6,468 bases of DNA from Candidatus Tectimicrobiota bacterium. GTDB taxonomy: Bacteria > UBA8248. Under the pieces are notes generated by a model that saw nothing but the letters and a program-made list of their open reading frames with translations, was not told the origin of the DNA and did no database searches. The translations under genes were made by a program, and so were the position numbers. Below, in pieces: positions 1 to 4,160 of the stretch. The stretch spans positions 1 through 6,468 of the forward strand of contig JACPCT010000166.1 of NCBI GenBank assembly GCA_016184445.1, in the 5' to 3' direction. The stretch's first letter is position 1. The number at the start of each line of letters is the position of its first letter.

Positions 1-116
1 AGGATGATGTGGGTGCGGAGCCCCGCCGGCTGGTTGTTGCGCTCGCGCTCGAAACCGATGAGCCCCCCGAGGAAGGCGGCCTCGATGAGGCGGACAAAGG
101 TCCAGAGCTGCTCCAC
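1..116 (-). CDS. MgtC/SapB family membrane protein, N-terminal part (cut by the window edge)
   Basis: The first 38 codons of a leftward gene are visible; the rest lies beyond the window start. The peptide carries a hydrophobic stretch containing AAFLGGLIGFERER followed by PAGLRTHII. This matches the hallmark opening of the MgtC/SapB family: a glycine-rich first membrane helix, then G-x-E-R and AGLRTH. Family members are inner-membrane proteins linked to magnesium limitation, acid stress and, in pathogens, F-type ATPase inhibition; which role applies here cannot be told. The GTG start is fixed by sequence, because an in-frame TAG (the stop of the PPC gene) lies only one codon upstream. No Shine-Dalgarno sequence is obvious, so translation is probably coupled to the PPC gene. 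The family call is confident; the function is not known. Confidence 0.85.
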   Translation of the reverse strand, partial: MEQLWTFVRLIEAAFLGGLIGFERERNNQPAGLRTHII

Positions 117-119
117 CGC

Positions 120-725
120 CTACTTCACGCCCGAGGGCCGGGGGCGCGCCTTGCGCTTCTGGATGGCCTGCGCCACCTGGCCGGGGCTCTTGCCGTTCAG
201 CGGGATGCCGTAGACCTCGCCCACGCGGGTGTGCTGGTCCATCAGGCGCATGAAGGCGACGCCGGAGATCTCGGCGAGCACCATCTCGCAGGTGCTGAAG
301 ATGGTGCAGCCCTCGACGAGGTGGCCGCCGAAGCAGGTCGCCTCGGGGCGGCCGAGGGAGATGGTGACGTGGGCGTGGAGGTAGGGCTCCCCGCTCTCGG
401 TCTGGGTGACGTTCCCGCTCATCTGGAGGAGCTCCAGGGGGCCGTTCACCGGGGTGAAGATGCGGCAGTCGTCGGTGATCGGGAAGGGATCGGGGAACTT
501 CCAGACGTTGCGCAGGACGGCCTTCTGGAGGCTCGCCGCCGCGCTCACGATCACCCCGGCCTTGACGCCCTTCTCCCTGCAGATCTTGAGGGTGGTGCCG
601 TAGAGGTCATCCCCGGGGGCCATGCGGATGCAGAGCATCCGGCCGATCTTCGCCTCGGCCACGTCGTAGCGGGGCTTGCGCGTCTTCCAGTCGCTGTTGT
701 CGAAAATCGCCGCCTTCTTGGCCAT
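120..725 (-). CDS. PPC (DUF296) domain protein
   Basis: This gene encodes 201 residues. Residues about 27-175 match the PPC domain (Plants and Prokaryotes Conserved, DUF296): R33-M-A-P-G-D-D, a small-residue strand (GVIVSAAASL, 57-66), LELLQMSGNV (98-106), LHAHV (116-120) and FGGHL (132-136). In prokaryotic members the HxH pair (H117, H119) and the GGH histidine (H135) are a plausible metal site; these proteins form trimers, and the plant versions act with AT-hook DNA-binding motifs. No AT-hook or signal peptide is seen. At about 200 residues it is longer than the usual 130-150, with a basic N-terminus and a Lys/Arg-rich C-terminal tail (190-201). The ATG at 725 is preceded by AGGAG about 10 nt upstream. 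An in-frame ATG at 758 has no good ribosome site. The biochemical role is unknown. The gene sits directly before mgtC and behind its own promoter. Confidence 0.88.
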   Translation of the reverse strand: MAKKAAIFDNSDWKTRKPRYDVAEAKIGRMLCIRMAPGDDLYGTTLKICREKGVKAGVIVSAAASLQKAVLRNVWKFPDPFPITDDCRIFTPVNGPLELLQMSGNVTQTESGEPYLHAHVTISLGRPEATCFGGHLVEGCTIFSTCEMVLAEISGVAFMRLMDQHTRVGEVYGIPLNGKSPGQVAQAIQKRKARPRPSGVK

Positions 726-800
726 TCCGGCTCTTCTCCTCTGGAGCTGATGGGTCATCGCGGGCCCCGCGCCCGGAGGGGAGCCCGTGCAGGAGGACGC

Positions 801-816
801 CGGCATTGTAATGCCG
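801..816. repeat. Inverted repeat overlapping the PPC promoter -10 (candidate operator)
   Basis: The sequence is CGGCATT, then GT, then AATGCCG: a perfect 7-bp inverted repeat around a 2-bp centre. It covers the -10 hexamer of the promoter predicted for the PPC-mgtC unit, which is where a repressor dimer would block RNA polymerase. It has no T-run and the loop is too short for an RNA terminator hairpin. No known regulator consensus is recognised. Confidence 0.45.
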
Positions 817-832
817 AACCTCACGCTTGCAA
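805..832 (-). promoter_or_regulatory. Predicted sigma70-type promoter for the PPC-mgtC unit
   Basis: Read on the minus strand there is a -35 TTGCAA (827-832, 4 of 6 to TTGACA), a 16-bp spacer and a -10 TACAAT (805-810, 5 of 6 to TATAAT). Transcription would start near 798, giving a 5' leader of about 70 nt before the PPC start at 725. It lies in the 143-bp gap between the amidohydrolase stop and the PPC gene, the largest gap in the leftward block, which supports a separate transcription unit. Confidence 0.55.
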
Positions 833-868
833 ACCGTCCGGCCCAGGCGCGGAATCCAAACGCGTTGC

Positions 869-2167
869 TCAGGCCGCGAACCGCGCCTCGCCCCCCGTGA
901 CGGCGCAGATGATCCGGCTCTCCGGGTGGAAAAGGGCCTCGGCGGCCAGGGGAACCCCGGCGGGGGGTTCCACCACGGCGAAGTCGGCGGCGCCCTCCGC
1001 CCGGAGCTGCCCCACCCCCTCCCCCGCCAGGCCCAGCGCCTCCGCCCCCCCCAGGGTGCACAGGCGCAGGAGCTCCTCCGCTCCCAGCCCCGGGCGGGCC
1101 GCGCCCAGGGCGGCGGCCTCGGCCAAGAGAGAGAAGGAGGAGTGGCTCGCCCGGCTGTCGGTGCCGAGGCAGAGGTTGAGCCCGGCCCGGCGCATGCCCG
1201 CGGCGTCGGCCAGGGGGTGGCCGAAGAAGCGGGCCGAGCCCGGGCAGAGGCACACCCAGACGCCCGCGCGCCGGAGCCGTTCCCAGTCGGCGGGGCCGGT
1301 CTGGTTGCAGTGGACGGCCAGCCGGAGTCCTTCGAGCGCGCCCGCCCGATCGAGGTGCTCAACCGGGGAACAACCCGGCGCGCGGAAAAGTTCGGCGGGA
1401 CTCCCCAGCTCACGGTGCATGCGGGCGAAGTCCCCGCCACCTTCCCGGAGGAAGCGCGCCTCCTCGGGGCTCTCGGCCAGGTGAGTGGCCGCCGGCAGGC
1501 CGCGCTCCCGGCAGGCATGAAGGACGGCCCGGTAGAGCTCCGGCGAGGCGGTGTAGGGGGCGTGCGGGCTCAACCCGGCCCCCGGCTGGCCCGGCAGCGC
1601 CCCCCGGTAGGCGTGGGAGCGCTCCAGGACCGCCAGCCTCCGCGCCAAAATCTCCCCGGCCCGATCCCCCTCCAGGCCGAGCACCTCGTGGAAGGCGACC
1701 CCGCGGAGGCCCGCGTCCGCGATGGCGGCGGGGCTCTCGCCGGAGGCGGTCACGTCCCCCACGCAGGTCACGCCCGCCGCCAGGGTGCCCGCCGCGCCCA
1801 CCTTCGCCGAGGCGAGGAAGAGCGAGGAGGACCAGGCGCGCGTCTCGCGGACCAGGGAGGCGATCCAATCCGCCATCGGGGCGGGAGGGAGCCGGAGGGC
1901 GGCCAGCTCGAGGTGGGTGTGGGCGTCCACGAGGCCGGGGATGAGGATGGCCCGCCCGAAGTCGAGCCGGGCATCCGCCGGGACGCGGGGGAGAAGCGCA
2001 CCGGCCGGGCCCAGGGCGGCGACGCGCCCACCGGCGGTCAGCACCGCTCCCCGCGCGATGGAGGGAGCGCCCACCGGGAGCACCAAATCGGCCGCCCAGG
2101 CGCACCCCCTCCCCTTCAGGCCGGGGAGGCGGAAGCGGCTCTGGGTGGAGCCGTCCGGGCCGCTCAT
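869..2167 (-). CDS. Amidohydrolase-superfamily deaminase, probably aminodeoxyfutalosine deaminase (MqnX type)
   Basis: The 432-residue protein has the architecture of COG0402 (ATZ/TRZ-type) deaminases. A small beta-sandwich start (about 25-75) is followed by a metal-dependent TIM barrel with all expected sites: HxH in DAHTH (H83, H85), HAPY (H202), THLAES (metal His229, catalytic Glu232), AVHC (H286) and LGTDS (D337). A C-terminal return to the sandwich closes the protein. Such enzymes hydrolytically deaminate purine- or pyrimidine-like rings in the cytoplasm. Its position 34 bp after mqnC suggests that the substrate is 6-aminodeoxyfutalosine, giving futalosine in the menaquinone pathway; COG0402 enzymes of this activity are known. 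The usual HCVH motif reads HCNQT here, so substrate specificity is not proven. The ATG is preceded by GGGGAG with a 5-nt spacer. Alternative: another N-ring deaminase. Superfamily confidence is high; the specific substrate is moderate. Confidence 0.85.
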   Translation of the reverse strand: MSGPDGSTQSRFRLPGLKGRGCAWAADLVLPVGAPSIARGAVLTAGGRVAALGPAGALLPRVPADARLDFGRAILIPGLVDAHTHLELAALRLPPAPMADWIASLVRETRAWSSSLFLASAKVGAAGTLAAGVTCVGDVTASGESPAAIADAGLRGVAFHEVLGLEGDRAGEILARRLAVLERSHAYRGALPGQPGAGLSPHAPYTASPELYRAVLHACRERGLPAATHLAESPEEARFLREGGGDFARMHRELGSPAELFRAPGCSPVEHLDRAGALEGLRLAVHCNQTGPADWERLRRAGVWVCLCPGSARFFGHPLADAAGMRRAGLNLCLGTDSRASHSSFSLLAEAAALGAARPGLGAEELLRLCTLGGAEALGLAGEGVGQLRAEGAADFAVVEPPAGVPLAAEALFHPESRIICAVTGGEARFAA

Positions 2168-2201
2168 GCGGGCTCCCCGGCGCCTCCGGCGGGCAGGGAG
2201 G

Positions 2202-3149
2202 TCAAATGATCTCGTAGAAGAAGTTGCGGCGGCGGGGCTCGAACCCCGCGGCGCGGGCCATGCGGTGGAGGTCGGGCTCGTTCATGCGATGGATGGTGCC
2301 CGCGGCGCTCACGACGTTTTCCTCGAGCATGGTCGAGCCCATGTCGTTCGCGCCGTAGTGGAGGGAGAGCTCACCCACCTTCCTCCCCTGGGTGACCCAG
2401 GAGGACTGGACGTTGTCGAAGTTGTCCAGGTAGAGCCGACTGATGGCGAGCATGCGCAGGTACTCGCTGCTGCCGGCCGCCGGCGCGCGCAGGACGGCCG
2501 AGCCGTCGTTCTGGAAGGTCCAGCAGATGAAGGCGGTGAAGCCGCCCGTCTCGTCCTGGAGGCGGCGGAGGCGGTCGAGGTGCTCGATGCGCTCCCCGGG
2601 CGTCTCGACGTGGCCGAACATCATGGTGGCGGTGGAGCGCACGCCGAGGCGGTGGGCGGCGCGCATGACGGCGAGCCAGCCCCCGGTGTCCACCTTTAGG
2701 CGCGCGATCCTGCGGCGCACCCGGTCCACGAGGATCTCCCCTCCCCCCCCGGGGATGGAATCGAGTCCCGCCTCGCGGAGGCGGGCGATGACCACCTCGT
2801 AGGGCATGTCCTCGAGCTTCGAGATGTGGTGGATCTCGGGGGGGCTCAGGGCGTGGAGGTGGAGGCCGGGGAACTCGGCCTTCATCCAGCGGAAGAGGTC
2901 CTCGTACCAGCCGATGCGGAGGTCCGGGTGGTGCCCGCCCTGGAGGAGGACCTGCTTCCCCCCCGCGGCGTAGAGGCCCCGGAGCTTCTCCCGGATCTGC
3001 TCGCGCGTGAGGACGTAGGACTCGGGGTGGCCCCCGGGCGGGCGGTAGAAGGCGCAGAAGGTGCAATAGACGTCGCAGACGTTCGTGTAGTTGATGTTGC
3101 GGTCGATGCAGTAGGTGGCCCAGCCCTCCTCCGAAACAGCCCTCAACAC
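2202..3149 (-). CDS. mqnC: Cyclic dehypoxanthine futalosine synthase MqnC, lacking its N-terminus
   Basis: This is a radical SAM enzyme of the futalosine menaquinone pathway that turns dehypoxanthine futalosine into its cyclic form. The 4Fe-4S motif is CDVYCTFC (C25, C29, C32; CX3CX2C). Strong MqnC signatures follow: DRNINYTNVC (16-25), LLQGGHHPDL (68-77), LSPPEI (101-106), AGLDSIPGGGGEIL (127-140), STATMMFGHVET (172-183), WVTQG (251-255) and GANDMGSTMLEENVVSAAG (266-284). The C-terminus (PRRRNFFYEII) is complete. At 315 residues it is clearly shorter than the usual 350-390: only about 10 residues precede the conserved WATYCIDRN, where family members have 50 or more. The only start available is GTG (or the next codon, TTG), because an in-frame TAG lies six codons further upstream; neither start has a ribosome-binding sequence. 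The gene is therefore probably 5'-truncated and may be non-functional. Identity is confident; integrity is doubtful. Confidence 0.9.
   Translation of the reverse strand: MLRAVSEEGWATYCIDRNINYTNVCDVYCTFCAFYRPPGGHPESYVLTREQIREKLRGLYAAGGKQVLLQGGHHPDLRIGWYEDLFRWMKAEFPGLHLHALSPPEIHHISKLEDMPYEVVIARLREAGLDSIPGGGGEILVDRVRRRIARLKVDTGGWLAVMRAAHRLGVRSTATMMFGHVETPGERIEHLDRLRRLQDETGGFTAFICWTFQNDGSAVLRAPAAGSSEYLRMLAISRLYLDNFDNVQSSWVTQGRKVGELSLHYGANDMGSTMLEENVVSAAGTIHRMNEPDLHRMARAAGFEPRRRNFFYEII
3121..3144. repeat. 8-bp direct repeat at the mqnC 5' junction
   Basis: CAGCCCTC occurs at 3121-3128 and again at 3137-3144, separated by 8 bp. The inner copy lies in the codons for E-G-W next to the conserved start of MqnC homology; the outer copy lies in the doubtful first codons. 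A short direct repeat here could be junction microhomology or a target-site-like duplication. It is short enough to arise by chance. Confidence 0.4.
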
Positions 3150-3157
3150 AATCGGAC

Positions 3158-3169
3158 AGCGCCGGCGCT
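3158..3169. repeat. 12-bp perfect palindrome between methyltransferase stop and mqnC
   Basis: AGCGCCGGCGCT is self-complementary over all 12 bases. It overlaps the TAG stop of the methyltransferase gene (3168-3170) and lies 8 bp from the mqnC GTG. There is no U-run on either strand, so it is a poor intrinsic terminator. It may be a remnant at a rearrangement junction or a chance GC palindrome. Confidence 0.4.
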
Positions 3170-3896
3170 ACCTATCCACGTGAAGGAGGGTGGTGTGGTG
3201 CTTCAGGAAGCGGACCGCCAAATAGGCGGCAAGCCCAAATCCGAAGATGACCCGCCACATCCCGTCGAACTCCAACTCGCCTGTGACCACAAAGTCCCCC
3301 CCGATCTCGAAAAGCGTCATGAGCGCGATGATGGCGAAGAAGCGCCGGTACTCCCGCCGGACGGCCCTCTTCCAGGAAAAGGGCTCTTCGGGCCTCTGCC
3401 AGTCCGAGAGACGGGGGATGATGAGGGGGGTCCGCTCGGCCCAGCGGGCGTATTCTTCCCCGAACTTGCGGAGCAGGAAGGTCTCCTCCCCCAAGATGAT
3501 CCGCTCGTAGTAAAGCCAGAACGAAAGGACATAGACGAGCGAAATCAGGGCCGATTCCAGGAACAAAAAGACTCCCAGGCCGATGAAGAAATTCCCCAGG
3601 TAGAGAGGATTGCGGCAGAGGGAGTACATGCCCTCCGTCTTGAGCACCCTTGCCTGCTCGGGATTCCTCCCCATGGTCCCAGCCGGGGCGTACCCCATCA
3701 CCAGGAAGCGGATGGTCAGCCCCGTGAACGCAACGGCGAAGCACGCCACCTCCAGGAGGATGTCGTAGAGGTGGGAATCCCGGTAATACTGAAAGTCCTT
3801 GAGCCCGTAGATCACGAGCGGCGCCAGCATGAGCGGAAGATAGCCCCGCCAGCGGAACAGGAACTCCCCCTGCCGCACCAAAGCTTGGCTTAGCAT
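3168..3896 (-). CDS. Membrane methyltransferase of the isoprenylcysteine/phospholipid (ICMT/PEMT) type
   Basis: The protein has 242 residues with about six hydrophobic segments (roughly 18-32, 44-67, 99-116, 117-134, 185-204, 213-231). Between segments 2 and 4 it carries the SAM-binding signature of the family: EGMYSLCRNPLYLGN (88-102) and, further on, EE followed by LLRKFGEEYARW (141-152). This RNPxY plus E-x-FGxxYxxW pattern defines integral-membrane ICMT/PEMT-like methyltransferases, which methylate lipids, lipid A phosphate or thiol/carboxyl groups; the substrate here is unknown. Two extra C-terminal helices follow the catalytic core. The ATG at 3896 is chosen because GGGGA lies 9 nt upstream; a TTG two codons earlier has only a 3-nt spacer. 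Base composition is clearly lower (about 52-58% G+C in sampled lines, against 70% or more in the mqnC side), suggesting a different origin from its neighbours. Confidence 0.82.
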   Translation of the reverse strand: MLSQALVRQGEFLFRWRGYLPLMLAPLVIYGLKDFQYYRDSHLYDILLEVACFAVAFTGLTIRFLVMGYAPAGTMGRNPEQARVLKTEGMYSLCRNPLYLGNFFIGLGVFLFLESALISLVYVLSFWLYYERIILGEETFLLRKFGEEYARWAERTPLIIPRLSDWQRPEEPFSWKRAVRREYRRFFAIIALMTLFEIGGDFVVTGELEFDGMWRVIFGFGLAAYLAVRFLKHHTTLLHVDR

Positions 3897-4011
3897 GTCC
3901 AAAAGTCCCCTTTAAAGAAGGCGGCGATCACGAAAAACAAGGGGTGCCCCGGCCCTTGCCCTCCGGCCATTCCACCCTCACAAGCCCGGGCCGAAGCAGC
4001 ACAGGCGAAAC

Positions 4012-4039
4012 CTTATCAGCTGCCCCCGCCGGATATCAA
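4012..4039 (-). promoter_or_regulatory. Candidate promoter for the leftward methyltransferase-mqnC block
   Basis: On the minus strand there is TTGATA (4034-4039, 5 of 6 to the -35 consensus), a 16-bp spacer, and GATAAG (4012-4017, 4 of 6 to the -10). Transcription would start near 4005 and leave a leader of about 110 nt before the ATG at 3896. It is the best match found on this strand in the 264-bp divergent gap, but the -10 is only moderate. Confidence 0.35.
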
Positions 4040-4078
4040 ATCCCCCCTTGTCCCCATCCCCCAGGGGCCGGAGGTGCG

Positions 4079-4108
4079 TTGACAGATCGCGCCAACAAAA
4101 GACATATT
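4079..4108 (+). promoter_or_regulatory. Predicted sigma70-type promoter for the molybdopterin oxidoreductase
   Basis: A perfect -35 TTGACA (4079-4084) is followed after 18 bp by CATATT (4103-4108, 4 of 6 to TATAAT) in an AT-rich pocket that stands out from the GC-rich surroundings. Transcription would begin around 4115, leaving a leader of about 45 nt. This argues that the in-frame TTG at 4113 is not the start of translation and supports the ATG at 4161. Confidence 0.55.
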
Positions 4109-4114
4109 AGTCTT
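4099..4114. repeat. Inverted repeat overlapping the oxidoreductase promoter -10 (candidate operator)
   Basis: AAGAC (4099-4103) and GTCTT (4110-4114) form a 5-bp inverted repeat around the 6-bp centre ATATTA. It covers the -10 element of the promoter at 4079-4108 and could bind a dimeric repressor. No regulator is encoded next to it in the window, and the match is short. Confidence 0.35.
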
Positions 4115-4160
4115 GAATGTGGGCTCGTCCCATCGGGCCCGGCGGAGAGGGGAAGGGAAG

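Noticed and set aside
726..758. An 11-residue longer PPC protein from an ATG at 758
   Set aside because: No ribosome-binding sequence precedes it, while AGGAG is well placed before the ATG at 725.
9..1484. A 491-codon plus-strand frame across the PPC and amidohydrolase genes
   Set aside because: It crosses two well-supported minus-strand genes and a promoter gap, has low-complexity composition and no recognisable domain.
827..2209. A 460-codon plus-strand frame antisense to the amidohydrolase
   Set aside because: It is a mirror of the amidohydrolase coding strand; the amidohydrolase frame has all catalytic motifs, whereas this frame is rich in Arg, Gly and Pro and matches nothing known to me.
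3150..3170. Intrinsic terminator between the methyltransferase and mqnC genes
   Set aside because: The GC palindrome has no loop-friendly length and no following T-run on either strand.
3897..3902. TTG at 3902 as the start of the methyltransferase
   Set aside because: The GGGGA ribosome site would be only 3 nt away; for the ATG at 3896 the spacing is 9 nt.
4113..4160. A 16-codon N-terminal extension of the molybdopterin protein from a TTG at 4113
   Set aside because: The predicted transcription start falls at about the same place, the extension is Arg-rich and unlike the family, and the ATG at 4161 has a purine-rich ribosome site.
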